Both the position numbers and the translations under genes were made by a program. Below, in pieces: positions 8,641-17,114 of a stretch of 64,000 nucleotides of DNA. Origin of the DNA: Mesorhizobium sp. L-2-11 (GTDB taxonomy: Bacteria; Pseudomonadota; Alphaproteobacteria; Rhizobiales; Rhizobiaceae). The stretch spans positions 2,744,001 to 2,808,000 of the forward strand of contig NZ_AP023257.1 of assembly GCF_016756595.1 (NCBI RefSeq), written 5' to 3'. The stretch's first letter is position 1. Each line of letters opens with the position of its first letter. The notes beneath the pieces were generated by a model. That model made no database searches and was not told the origin of the DNA. It worked only from the letters and a program-made list of their open reading frames with translations.

Positions 8641-9512
8641 CCTTGACCAACCTGGACCTGAAAGCAGTCGGACCGCGCATCCGCATGATGATGCCGCATC
8701 TGACGCCGCTCGAGGCGAAGGTGGTGGAAACCGTCTTCGGACGGCGCGGCTTCGACGAAACCATTCCGCTCAAGCAGATCGCCGAGGAGGCCGGCGTGTC
8801 GGAAGCAATGGTGGTCAAGATCGCCAAGAAGCTGGGCTTTTCCGGTTATCGCGACTTCCGCACCGCGGTCTACGAATACAGCCGCCTGCCGACCGCCGAA
8901 ATGCATCAAGAGCTGTCGGTCGACGACAGTTCGGCCGAGATCGTCCAAAAAGTGTTCCGCACCTCGATCCAGGCGCTGGAGGAAACGCTGGCGATCCTCG
9001 ACATGGACGATTTCGACCGCGCCGCCGATCTTCTCTACCGCGCCAGGACCCGTGATTTCTATGGCGTCGGCGGCTCGGCGCAGATCGCGCGCGACGTCTC
9101 GCACAAATTCCTGCGCATCGGCATCCGCGCAACAGTCTACGACGATTCGCACATGATGCTGATGTCGGCCTCGCTGCTCGGTGCCGACGACATCGCCGTC
9201 GGCTTCTCGCATTCCGGCAACACCAGCGCTGTCATCGATGCCATCCATCTGGCCCGCAAGAGCGGGGCCCGGACGCTGGCCATCACCAATTACGACAACT
9301 CGCCGCTGGCCGCCGTCGCCGACATCGTGCTGTGCTCGACCGCGCAGGGCTCGCCATTGATGGGCGAGAACGCGGCGGCGCGCATCGCCCAGCTCAACAT
9401 TCTCGACGCGCTGTTCGTCGCGGTGGCGCAGCGCGACTACCAGGCGGCGGAGCGCAATCTCGGCCGCACCATGTCGGCGGTGACGTCGAAACGCCGGGAC
9501 AAGGCCTCGTGA
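8637..9512 (+). CDS. MurR/RpiR family transcriptional regulator (HTH + SIS)
   Basis: A 291-residue regulator. Residues 1-80 form the RpiR-type helix-turn-helix (IAEEAGVSEAMVVKIAKKLGFSGYRDF), and residues 130-270 a SIS sugar-phosphate binding domain (GVGGSAQIA, GFSHSGNTSAVID). Members of this family sense a phosphosugar intermediate and usually repress the neighbouring catabolic operon. The ATG overlaps the permease stop by four bases, so the regulator is made with the transporter. The palindrome at 3902-3937 in front of the operon is its most plausible target. Whether it is a repressor or an activator here cannot be seen. Confidence 0.92.
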   Translation: MTLTNLDLKAVGPRIRMMMPHLTPLEAKVVETVFGRRGFDETIPLKQIAEEAGVSEAMVVKIAKKLGFSGYRDFRTAVYEYSRLPTAEMHQELSVDDSSAEIVQKVFRTSIQALEETLAILDMDDFDRAADLLYRARTRDFYGVGGSAQIARDVSHKFLRIGIRATVYDDSHMMLMSASLLGADDIAVGFSHSGNTSAVIDAIHLARKSGARTLAITNYDNSPLAAVADIVLCSTAQGSPLMGENAAARIAQLNILDALFVAVAQRDYQAAERNLGRTMSAVTSKRRDKAS

Positions 9513-9542
9513 AAGGTTGGGGCTCATGAAGGACTGGGGTAC

Positions 9543-10457
9543 ATGACGGCTCCGCTGGTGACCGTGTTCGGCAGCCTGCACTACGACATCATGGTCGAAG
9601 CGGCTGACCGCCCGCGCAAGGGCGAAACCGTGACCGGCCATGCCTGGCAGCCGAAATGCGGCGGCAAGGGCGGCAACCAGGCGGTCTCAGCGGCGCGGGC
9701 CGGTGTGCGCTCGGCAATGATTGGCGCCGTCGGTGATGACGATTTCGGCCGCGCGCTTGTCGACAATCTCGCGCGCAGCGGCGTCGACAGCCGCTTCGTG
9801 CGGGTCGCGCCTGGCGCCGGCTCGGGCATGAGCGTGGCGATCTTCGACGAGGGCGGCGATTATGGCGCGGTGATCGTCTCAGGCAGCAATCTCACCTTGG
9901 GCGAGAAGGACATCGCCGCCGCGACCGAGATGGTTGCGCAAACGGCGGTGCTGTTGCTGCAGAACGAGGTGCCGGAAGCCGCCAATATTGCCGCAGCGCG
10001 GGCGGTGAAGGCGCATGGCGGGCGCGTCGTGCTCAACGCCGCGCCCGCGCGAAAACTGTCCGGCGAACTGATCGCACTCACCGATGTCGTTATCGTCAAC
10101 GCCATCGAGGCGGAATTCCTGGCCGGCGTCCCGGTCGTCGACACGCTCGAGGGGGCTGCCGAGGCGGCACGCATGCTGGCCGATTTCTATCCGGCGGCAA
10201 TCGTCACGGCCGGCGGGGAGGGCGTTGCCTATTGCAGCCGCGACGGTGAGGCATTTGCAATGGCGGCCCTTCCGGTGAAGGTGGTCAGCACCCATGGCGC
10301 CGGCGACGAGTTCGTCGGCGCGTTCGCGGCAGGCCTTGCCCGCGGGCATCAGGTCGAGGCTGCCCTCGCCGCCGCCAACGCGGCCGCGGCTTTGCTGGTC
10401 GCCACGCCGGAACGCGAGCGCGAGCGACCTGAGACCGGTGGCCGCCTCCGCCGTTGA
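9543..10457 (+). CDS. ribokinase-like PfkB family carbohydrate kinase
   Basis: A 304-residue PfkB-family kinase. The N-terminal signature CGGKGGNQAV and the C-terminal HGAGDEFVGAFAAGL, with the catalytic Asp in GAGD, are both present, as are the NAAPAR and VIVNAIEAEF segments of the ribokinase subgroup. It should phosphorylate the sugar imported by the upstream transporter using ATP in the cytoplasm. It is the last gene of the operon, 30 bases after the RpiR regulator. The C-terminus is slightly charged (Arg and Glu repeats) but of normal length. True ribokinase versus another pentose or polyol kinase cannot be separated here. Confidence 0.9.
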   Translation: MTAPLVTVFGSLHYDIMVEAADRPRKGETVTGHAWQPKCGGKGGNQAVSAARAGVRSAMIGAVGDDDFGRALVDNLARSGVDSRFVRVAPGAGSGMSVAIFDEGGDYGAVIVSGSNLTLGEKDIAAATEMVAQTAVLLLQNEVPEAANIAAARAVKAHGGRVVLNAAPARKLSGELIALTDVVIVNAIEAEFLAGVPVVDTLEGAAEAARMLADFYPAAIVTAGGEGVAYCSRDGEAFAMAALPVKVVSTHGAGDEFVGAFAAGLARGHQVEAALAAANAAAALLVATPERERERPETGGRLRR

Positions 10458-10537
10458 TCGTAACAGGCGACAACAAGCGGATGGCTAGGACTTTTCGCTC
10501 GGCTCCGACAGGCCGGCAGTCCGACAATTGATACGAA

Positions 10538-10566
10538 AGCCCGCCACCCCCATGGGATGACGGGCT
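10538..10566 (+). terminator. hairpin after the sugar operon
   Basis: AGCCCG and CGGGCT close a GC-rich stem 80 bases after the ribokinase stop, with partial pairing inside. No strong T-run follows, so termination is tentative. The rest of 10458-10663 shows no coding signal that I can support. Confidence 0.35.
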
Positions 10567-10663
10567 CCGTTGCCTGGCCGCCAGGAACGCCACGGTAGCG
10601 ACTCTGCTACTAAATGCTCCCGCAGATACTCAATATGCGGCCTTCGGGCCGTCAGGCGCATCG

Positions 10664-10705
10664 GCTAAACAAATGAAGCCCGCGCCTCTGGCGGAGCGCG
10701 CGGGC
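10664..10705 (-). terminator. rho-independent terminator of the small heat-shock operon
   Basis: Read on the minus strand, a GC-rich hairpin (arms GCCCGCGC and GCGCGGGC, 10678-10705) is followed by the T-rich stretch TTCATTTGTTT. It lies 60 bases after the stop of the Hsp20 gene ending at 10765. Confidence 0.65.
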
Positions 10706-10764
10706 CGATCGGGACGCGGCCCGATCTGCACAGCCGGCGCTGGCGCGTCCGGCTGCCGATGTCG

Positions 10765-11301
10765 TCAGTGCTTGCTCTTGCCGGGGCTCGCGGCACCGCC
10801 ACTGATGGCGATGCGCTTGGCCTTCGTCTGCGCGCGCTCCGTCTTGGGCAGCGTCACGGTGAGCACGCCGTTATGGAAGGCGGCGTTCACCTTGTCCTCC
10901 TCGACCTCATAGCCAAGCGGGATGCGGCGCTCGAAGCGGCCATAGAACCGCTCGGAGAAGTGCCTTTCCTTGTCCTCGGTCTCGGAGCGCTTCTCGCCGC
11001 GCAGCGTCAGCACGCCGTCGTCGAGCATCACTTCGATGTCCTTCTCATCCATGCCGGGGATTTCCGCGGTCACGCGGATCTCCTTCTCGCTGTCGGAGAT
11101 TTCGACGCTCGGCCAATTGGCGCGCGGCGACGAAAATCCGCTGAGCATCGGCATGCGCGTTTCGAAACCGCGGAAGGCGTCGTCGATCATGCGGTTCATC
11201 TCGCGATGCAACGCCATAAACGGGTCGCGGTCCTCGTCACGATAGAAGCTGGGAACCGGACTGTTCTCCCGGCCCCAGGGAATGAGATCACGAATAGCCA
11301 T
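10765..11301 (-). CDS. Hsp20/alpha-crystallin small heat-shock protein
   Basis: A 178-residue small heat-shock protein acting as an ATP-independent holdase in the cytoplasm. The alpha-crystallin domain spans about residues 65-165: it begins NWPSVEISDSEKEI, contains VMLDDGVLTLRGEK and ends with the conserved HNGVLTVTLPK. The N-terminal 60 residues are Arg, Asp and Phe rich, as in class-C rhizobial sHsps. The Shine-Dalgarno AAAGGAG lies in the 58-base gap after the other Hsp20 gene, so both form one minus-strand operon driven from the ROSE leader at 11825. A terminator hairpin follows at 10664-10705. Confidence 0.93.
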   Translation of the reverse strand: MAIRDLIPWGRENSPVPSFYRDEDRDPFMALHREMNRMIDDAFRGFETRMPMLSGFSSPRANWPSVEISDSEKEIRVTAEIPGMDEKDIEVMLDDGVLTLRGEKRSETEDKERHFSERFYGRFERRIPLGYEVEEDKVNAAFHNGVLTVTLPKTERAQTKAKRIAISGGAASPGKSKH

Positions 11302-11359
11302 TGCTGTTCTCCTTTCTCGACTGGTTGTGTCAAAGGCGAACGCCAGAGATCGCCTTGGC

Positions 11360-11824
11360 TCAGGCGGCCTGCTTCGGCTTCTCGACCTGTCCGGCCTTGC
11401 GCGCGCCGTCTTGCTTGGCGATCGTGATGCGGCGCGGCTTCATCTCCTCGGGCACCTGGCGCACGAGGTCGATCGTCAGCAGGCCGTTGTTGAGCGAGGC
11501 GCCGGTGACCGTCATGTGATCGGCAAGCTCGAAGCGCCGGGTGAACGGTCGCACCGGAAGGCCGCGATGGAGATATTCCACCTCGTCCTGTTTCTTGCGC
11601 TCGCCCGAAACGATGAGAAGGTTCGGCTCGTGGCTGATGTCGAGATCGTCCTCGGAAAAGCCGGCGACGGCGATCGTCACCCGATAATTGTTCTCGTCGC
11701 TTCGCTCGATGTCATAAGGCGGCCAGGTCTCGACTGCCTGCGGCGCGTTTTCCAGCAGGTTGAAGATGCGGTCGAAACCGATGCTCGACCGATAGAGCGG
11801 GGAAAAGTCGAATGCGGTTCTCAT
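11360..11824 (-). CDS. Hsp20 family small heat-shock protein (IbpA/HspA type)
   Basis: A 154-residue sHsp of the rhizobial class A, similar in layout to E. coli IbpA/IbpB: short N-terminus MRTAFDFSPLYRSSIGFDR, alpha-crystallin domain about 35-130 with YRVTIAVAGFSEDDLDI and the terminal NNGLLTIDL. It binds unfolding proteins and holds them for refolding by DnaK/GroEL. The start at 11824 is fixed by GGAGGA eight bases upstream; that Shine-Dalgarno sequence is itself buried in the ROSE hairpin. The gene is first in a two-gene operon with the Hsp20 gene at 10765-11301. Confidence 0.93.
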   Translation of the reverse strand: MRTAFDFSPLYRSSIGFDRIFNLLENAPQAVETWPPYDIERSDENNYRVTIAVAGFSEDDLDISHEPNLLIVSGERKKQDEVEYLHRGLPVRPFTRRFELADHMTVTGASLNNGLLTIDLVRQVPEEMKPRRITIAKQDGARKAGQVEKPKQAA

Positions 11825-11913
11825 AGCTACATCCTCCATGGAGCAACATAGTACGAGGGACGCCAAAGAGCTTGGCGCTCCCTGGGTTCTGCCGGTCCCA
11901 TCCGGCAACCGGC
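11825..11913 (-). promoter_or_regulatory. ROSE-type RNA thermometer in the hsp20 5' leader
   Basis: On the minus strand the 89-base leader folds into three consecutive hairpins. Hairpin 1 (11891-11913) has GCCGGT/ACCGGC arms. Hairpin 2 (11857-11882) has GGGA-CGCCAA arms with one bulged G. Hairpin 3 (11830-11848) reads TTGCTCCATGGAGGAT, in which the CTCC pairs with the GGAG Shine-Dalgarno of the hsp20 gene. The TTGCT pairing to an AGGA Shine-Dalgarno is the hallmark of ROSE elements described in Bradyrhizobium and other rhizobia. Translation should be blocked at low temperature and released by heat. Confidence 0.85.
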
Positions 11914-11919
11914 AATTTA

Positions 11920-11948
11920 AATTTGGTTATTGTCAGGCCGAAATCAAG
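11920..11948 (-). promoter_or_regulatory. candidate sigma-70-type promoter of the hsp20 operon
   Basis: Minus-strand CTTGAT (11948-11943) and CAAATT (11925-11920) are 17 bases apart. They place transcription start near 11913, which is where the first ROSE hairpin begins. The -10 match is modest, but the position agrees with ROSE genes being transcribed from housekeeping promoters. Confidence 0.45.
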
Positions 11949-12054
11949 ACCCAGATTCTGTCCCGCTGCCAGGATTTTTGTTGCCAGATTGTACTGATAA
12001 TGCCGGTTTCAACCGTCATTTGAGGGTCGCGCCGGCACCGGCACGGAGGATATC

Positions 12055-12273
12055 ATGACCATGACACGCGACGAGATCATTTCGGTGCTGGGCCCGGTCG
12101 ATGACGCCGTCATCGCCGACATCGCCTCGACCGGCGCGACGATCGAAGAGTTGCGCGAGGCCTTTGCCTGGGTCGGCGCCGATGAGGCGCTGGTCAACGA
12201 GGGCCGCCCGCTGCCGTCGGCCAGGGTAGCGACGCTGATCGGGCTTCTCGAACCGCCGGACGACGACATATAG
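12055..12273 (+). CDS. small conserved-type hypothetical protein
   Basis: A 72-residue acidic protein with good coding character and a clear Shine-Dalgarno (CGGAGGATATC before ATG). The sequence starts MTMTRDEIISVLGPVDD and contains an amphipathic helix TIEELREAFAWVGADEALV. I do not recognise a named family. It is transcribed divergently from the heat-shock operon, so it may share stress regulation; this is only positional inference. No signal peptide or membrane segment is present. Confidence 0.7.
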   Translation: MTMTRDEIISVLGPVDDAVIADIASTGATIEELREAFAWVGADEALVNEGRPLPSARVATLIGLLEPPDDDI

Positions 12274-12458
12274 CCGGGCCGTTGCAATCAGAGGCGGGGG
12301 CGTCGGGACAGAGGCCAGGGGTGGCGCAAGCATGGTTTGAGGCGGGAGGTCTTGAAGCGCGTAGGCAGACGAACCTTCTCGTCCATCGGTGCTGATCGGC
12401 CGCCTTGCTGCTATTCGACGATGTTACTTGCTCTAAAAACAGAAAGAAGGAGGAAGTG

Positions 12459-12716
12459 ATGAAAGACGTCCCATTTTCCGAGCCGATCACGCTCAGGCTG
12501 CAATCCGTCGGAGAGCGCAAGGTCACCAGCAGCTGGGAAGCCATCGAATGCATGCAGCAGTGGCCGGACCGGGCGCGCGGCCGGAGCTGGCGCGCAGCCT
12601 ATCGCGCCTGCCGCGACGCGCTCGACGGTTGGCGCACCGCACGCGAGGCTCGAACCGCGTTCGTCAAGGCGGCGCGCACCGCCGGACTGCTGGTTACGGG
12701 ACGTAAATCCACCTGA
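12459..12716 (+). CDS. DUF982 domain-containing small protein
   Basis: An 85-residue protein of the DUF982 family, small proteins widespread in Rhizobiales with no established function. The core TSSWEAIECMQQWPDRARGRSW and the following A-x-A-C-R-D-A-L helix fit the family pattern of a conserved W...P...R segment. The start is fixed by an excellent Shine-Dalgarno, AAGGAGGAAGTG, directly before ATG 12459; an in-frame extension to 12405 lacks one. A strong terminator follows at 12725. A second DUF982 gene lies at 16057-16371, so the family brackets the chaperonin operon here. Confidence 0.85.
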   Translation: MKDVPFSEPITLRLQSVGERKVTSSWEAIECMQQWPDRARGRSWRAAYRACRDALDGWRTAREARTAFVKAARTAGLLVTGRKST

Positions 12717-12724
12717 ATGCCAAG

Positions 12725-12758
12725 AGGCGGCACCTTCATGAAGGCGCCGCCTTTCTTC
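12725..12758 (+). terminator. rho-independent terminator after the DUF982 gene
   Basis: AGGCGGC (12725-12731) pairs with GCCGCCT (12746-12752), with further CCTTC/GAAGG pairing inside, followed by TTCTTC. It lies eight bases after the DUF982 stop and between convergent genes. In the other direction it may also serve usg. Confidence 0.85.
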
Positions 12759-12778
12759 TATCTCGCTTATCTCATATC

Positions 12779-13048
12779 TCACTGCAGCGTAATGACGCCG
12801 TCCACCGCCCGCCATTCGGAGGGCTGGATCAGACGGTGATGGGCGACGCGCACGGAATGCAGCGGGCCCTCGATCTCACGTTCCCAAAAGTCGAGGAAAT
12901 GCTTCAGTGTCGGGAAATCCGGGGCGATGTCGTATTTCTGCCAGATGAAGAGCTGCAGCAGGTCCCGATAGTCGGGAAGGCGATAATGGATCTCCGCCGT
13001 CGTCAGGCCAAAACCCTGCATCTGGAGCTGGAATTCGTTGCTGACCAT
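12779..13048 (-). CDS. usg: Usg family protein
   Basis: An 89-residue protein clearly of the Usg family, conserved in Rhizobiales and known from the tryptophan region of Caulobacter; its function is not established. The text NEFQLQMQGFGLTTAEIHYRLPDY, broken by position as residues 4-27, followed by LLQLFIWQKYDIAPDFP, is the family hallmark. The ATG at 13048 is supported by AAAGGAGA in the ten bases upstream; an in-frame start at 13072 has none. It converges with the DUF982 gene across a terminator hairpin. No trp genes are in this window, so the context does not clarify its role. Confidence 0.9.
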   Translation of the reverse strand: MVSNEFQLQMQGFGLTTAEIHYRLPDYRDLLQLFIWQKYDIAPDFPTLKHFLDFWEREIEGPLHSVRVAHHRLIQPSEWRAVDGVITLQ

Positions 13049-13358
13049 GCACGTCTCCTTTCTGTCGTACAATCAGACGCCGATGCGGTGGTATGACGAC
13101 AGGATCGCGCGCTTCTCATCAACGTCGAGCGTCGCATCGCCAGCGTGCATGATCGAAATGCCGGGATCGAGCAAACCGGCTGGGATCGGTCATCGCACTC
13201 CATCGCATCCTCCGCATGGAACAACGGCTCCGCTTCCTCATCGGTTCCGGCCGCCGCCAGGCGGTGCCGGATCGATGGCGATGTCGGAAGCTTGCGCCGC
13301 GATTTCAAGCTGCATCCGCCGCTTCAAACCCTTGGAATAGCGCTGATATCAGCGGGTT
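13049..13358. other. upstream region of usg and groESL, no confident gene
   Basis: About 310 bases without a supported gene. On the minus strand a short open stretch ending at 13074 reads like a protein tail (GDATLDVDEKRAILSSYHRIGV), and another frame just upstream reads like protein too. This hints at a small decayed or frameshifted gene, but no start with a ribosome site links them. Confidence 0.4.
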
Positions 13359-13385
13359 TTGGCACTCGAACATGGCGAGTGCTAA
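13359..13385 (+). promoter_or_regulatory. CIRCE element (HrcA operator) of groESL
   Basis: TTGGCACTC, nine bases, GAGTGCTAA: a match to the CIRCE consensus TTAGCACTC-N9-GAGTGCTAA with one substitution. It lies about 158 bases before groES. HrcA repressor should bind here and release under heat stress; hrcA itself is not in the window. Confidence 0.95.
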
Positions 13386-13542
13386 AATTTTTTCGGCATC
13401 CTCTTGAAAGCCTGAACCGGCAGACTAACTCGATAGGCGCGCGATGCCTGAGCAGGGGTCGCGCACCGTCGCATCGACCGTTGCAGCGGTCGGCTGCGAA
13501 GGGAGGTCCAAGAAAATCTGTTTGTCCTATGAGGAGAACGAC

Positions 13543-13857
13543 ATGGCGTTCCGTCCATTGCATGACCGTATCCTGGTCCGCCGCATCGAGGTCGACGAGA
13601 AGACCGCAGGCGGCATCATCATTCCTGACACAGCCAAGGAGAAGCCGCAGGAAGGCGAGGTCATCGCCGCCGGCCCCGGCGCGCGCGACGATAGCGGACA
13701 GCTGCAGCCGCTCGACGTCAAGGTCGGCGACCGCATCCTGTTCGGCAAATGGTCGGGCACCGAGATCAAGCTCAACGGCGAGGATCTGCTCATCATGAAG
13801 GAAAGCGACGTGCTGGGCGTGATCGAATTGAGCGACAAGATGCAGAAGGCCGCCTGA
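13543..13857 (+). CDS. groES: co-chaperonin GroES (Hsp10)
   Basis: A 104-residue GroES forming the heptameric lid of the GroEL chamber. It starts [19 protein letters not shown], has the mobile-loop region [19 protein letters not shown] and the roof segment [18 protein letters not shown] 13543 follows GAGGAGAACGAC; a longer frame back to 13444 is not part of the family. It is co-transcribed with groEL 58 bases downstream and preceded by a CIRCE operator, so HrcA repression is expected. The tail [15 protein letters not shown] is standard. Confidence 0.98.
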   Translation: MAFRPLHDRILVRRIEVDEKTAGGIIIPDTAKEKPQEGEVIAAGPGARDDSGQLQPLDVKVGDRILFGKWSGTEIKLNGEDLLIMKESDVLGVIELSDKMQKAA

Positions 13858-13903
13858 GCGGGGCCTGAACAAGCAATCAGTCAACGAAAAGCTGCCTATT
13901 TGA

Positions 13904-15547
<1,644 letters not shown>

Positions 15548-15692
15548 AGAGACCGTTTGGAAACTCTACTCTGGCGGCCATCTGATGGCGTTTTCTGCGC
15601 TTCCGGTGCTCACGGACCCAAATGTCCGCTGCGCGCCGGTTCTCGAAACCACCACCATATGACTCGCCAGAGCGAATTTCGAAACAGTCTCT
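15548..15692. repeat. imperfect palindromic repeat element after groEL
   Basis: The two ends are inverted copies: AGAGACCGTTTGGAAACTC... at 15548 and the reverse of ...AATTTCGAAACAGTCTCT at 15692, with CTCTGGCG in both arms. The 145-bp element starts one base after the groEL stop. Its sequence resembles a dispersed intergenic palindrome family I recall from mesorhizobia. It may also act as a terminator-like RNA structure. Confidence 0.6.
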
Positions 15693-15731
15693 GAGATCAG
15701 CCTCCAAGCGAGGCTTCTAAACGGCAGATCG

Positions 15732-15758
15732 ACCGTGTCCGCCAAAAGCGGGCACGGT
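15732..15758 (+). terminator. strong hairpin before a small gene
   Basis: ACCGTGTCCGC and GCGGGCACGGT form an 11-bp stem with one mismatch and a five-base loop. No T-run follows, so it could be a terminator for groESL or a leader structure of the gene at 15795. Confidence 0.45.
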
Positions 15759-15794
15759 CTTGCCGGTCCGGACCAATGCGGAGCAGGTGTTGCC

Positions 15795-16010
15795 ATGGAT
15801 ATGTTGGACAGTTTTGGAGAGATCGCGGCGCCGACCCGCCCGAAGAACGATTTCAACTATGAAACCGATTGCAGGGCGGCGCTGGCGCCCTTGGTCGACG
15901 GCTTGCTGGATAAGGCCGAGCAGGCCGGCTGGGATCGCCGCAAGTCGGCCTATACGCTGATGTTCCTGTCGGCCCAACGCGTGGGGGCCGGCAAGGAGGA
16001 GCGCAGTTGA
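15795..16010 (+). CDS. small conserved-type hypothetical protein
   Basis: A 71-residue soluble protein beginning MDMLDSFGEIAAPTRPKNDF and containing ALVDGLL-like helices (CRAALAPLVDGLLDKAEQAGWD). A GGAG lies 13 bases before the chosen ATG; an in-frame start at 15735 would fall on the hairpin and is less likely. I do not recognise the family. It is followed after 46 bases by a DUF982 gene on the same strand and probably forms a small transcription unit with it. No membrane segment or signal peptide is seen. Confidence 0.7.
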   Translation: MDMLDSFGEIAAPTRPKNDFNYETDCRAALAPLVDGLLDKAEQAGWDRRKSAYTLMFLSAQRVGAGKEERS

Positions 16011-16056
16011 TTGCCGCGTGTTACGGTGGAATGGAGACAGTTGAAAGGAGAGTGTC

Positions 16057-16371
16057 ATGGACCGTTCTTCTTTTGAAAAGCCGGTCACCATCCTTACCGG
16101 CCTCGGCACGCCGACCAGGATAGAAAGCGCGGCTGAGGCCTATGCGCTGCTTGCCGACTGGCCGCGGGCGAGCCGGACGGCCGCGCATGACATCGCCGCC
16201 AAAGCCTGCCGGGCGGCGATGGACGGAGAGATCGACGCCGAGACGGCGCGGGCGACCTTCGTGGCGTTCGCCCGCCGCAACGATCTTCTCGCGCCGCAGA
16301 CGAGCTCGACGGTTGCGGGTGGACCGGTCGCCGATTGGGCGCGTTCGCAGCGTCTCAACGCACCGGCGTGA
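16057..16371 (+). CDS. DUF982 domain-containing small protein
   Basis: A 104-residue protein of the DUF982 family: the EAYALLADWPRASRTAAHDIAAKACRAA helix region and DAETARATFVAFARRNDLL match the family pattern. It has a strong Shine-Dalgarno, GAAAGGAGAGTGTC, before its ATG. Function of the family is unknown. It is a distant paralog of the DUF982 protein at 12459-12716 and carries a longer C-terminal tail rich in Ser and Thr. A half-copy of the window's palindromic repeat begins 50 bases after its stop. Confidence 0.83.
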   Translation: MDRSSFEKPVTILTGLGTPTRIESAAEAYALLADWPRASRTAAHDIAAKACRAAMDGEIDAETARATFVAFARRNDLLAPQTSSTVAGGPVADWARSQRLNAPA

Positions 16372-16422
16372 GCGGTAGCCTTTCATCGAATGTTCGAGAT
16401 TGGCGAAAGCCGAGGTGACACC

Positions 16423-16478
16423 AATCTCCCCCCTTGAGGGGGAGATGTCCGGCAGGACAGAGGGGGGTGCTGTCCCGC
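16423..16478 (+). repeat. palindromic repeat family A, half element
   Basis: AATCTCCCCCCTTGAG...GGCAGGACAGAGGGGGG...CTGTCCCGC: one arm of the composite palindrome seen whole at 19722-19906. It carries a remnant of the central part (GATTGGCGAAAGCCGAGGTGACA) on its left side. Confidence 0.85.
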
Positions 16479-16510
16479 AAGCGTTGCGCGATCTAGCTCC
16501 GTACCAACAC

Positions 16511-16889
16511 TCAACACGTGTCCGCGCCTGCCAGGCCGGCTACGATCACGATGTGCTGGCAGACATTGTCGATGTCGCGAATGACGTCGTCGTTCCAGAA
16601 ACGCAGGATGGTCCAGCCAGTCGCCCTCCAGCCTCGAGCTTCTGTAGGCATCGGATGCCGAGGCTTCGGCCTGAGCGTGCTGGGAGCCGTCGAGTTCGAC
16701 GATCAGCTTTTTGTCCGGACAGGCAAAATCGACAATGTAGCCGGCTATCGGCATCTGTCGCCGAAACGACAATCCCATGAGACGGTGCGCCCTAATCTCA
16801 TTCCAGAGCTTCAGCTCGGCGTCCGTCATGGCCTTGCGCATCTTGCGCGCATTGCCGCGGTTGCGGGGAGGTACGGGATAGTGGTTCAC
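16511..16889 (-). pseudogene. DUF559 (Vsr-like) endonuclease-domain gene, single-base frameshift
   Basis: The first 85 codons encode a DUF559 protein, a restriction-endonuclease-like fold related to very-short-patch repair nucleases: MTDAELKLWNEIRAHRL, then FRRQMPIAGYIVDFAC and KLIVELDGSQHA. After SDAYR...LEGD the family text GWTILRFWNDDVIRDIDNVC continues in another frame. Removing one base near 16619 restores it to a stop at 16511. The uncorrected frame reads into the palindromic repeat. The gene lies between copies of that repeat (16423 and 16921), an arrangement suggesting mobility. A sequencing error rather than a real mutation is possible. Confidence 0.8.
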
Positions 16890-16920
16890 TGCCTTGATCT
16901 CTCCGCCCTACGGTCGAGGA

Positions 16921-17077
16921 CCCCCCTCTGTCCTTCCGGACATCTCCCCCTCAAGGGGGGAGATTGGATGTCGCTTCGGCTTTCGCCAATCTCGGAAGAT
17001 GCGCTACCGGCGAAGCTGCCAATCTCCCCCCTTGAGGGGGGAGATGTCCGGCAGGACAGAGGGGGGTACTGTCCCGC
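16921..17077. repeat. palindromic repeat family A, full composite element
   Basis: Two inverted arms (16921-16966 and 17021-17077) around a 54-base centre containing TTCGGCTTTCGCCAATCTC and CGGCGAAGCTGCC. It separates the DUF559 pseudogene from the permease gene ending at 17115. Confidence 0.88.
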
Positions 17078-17114
17078 CGACCTCCGCCGATCTAGGTCTG
17101 TACCTCCCCAACCC

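Noticed and set aside
11302..11359. second ROSE element before the downstream Hsp20 gene
   Set aside because: The gap is 58 bases, has a free AAAGGAG and no TTGCTCC pairing; the gene is better explained as the second gene of the operon.
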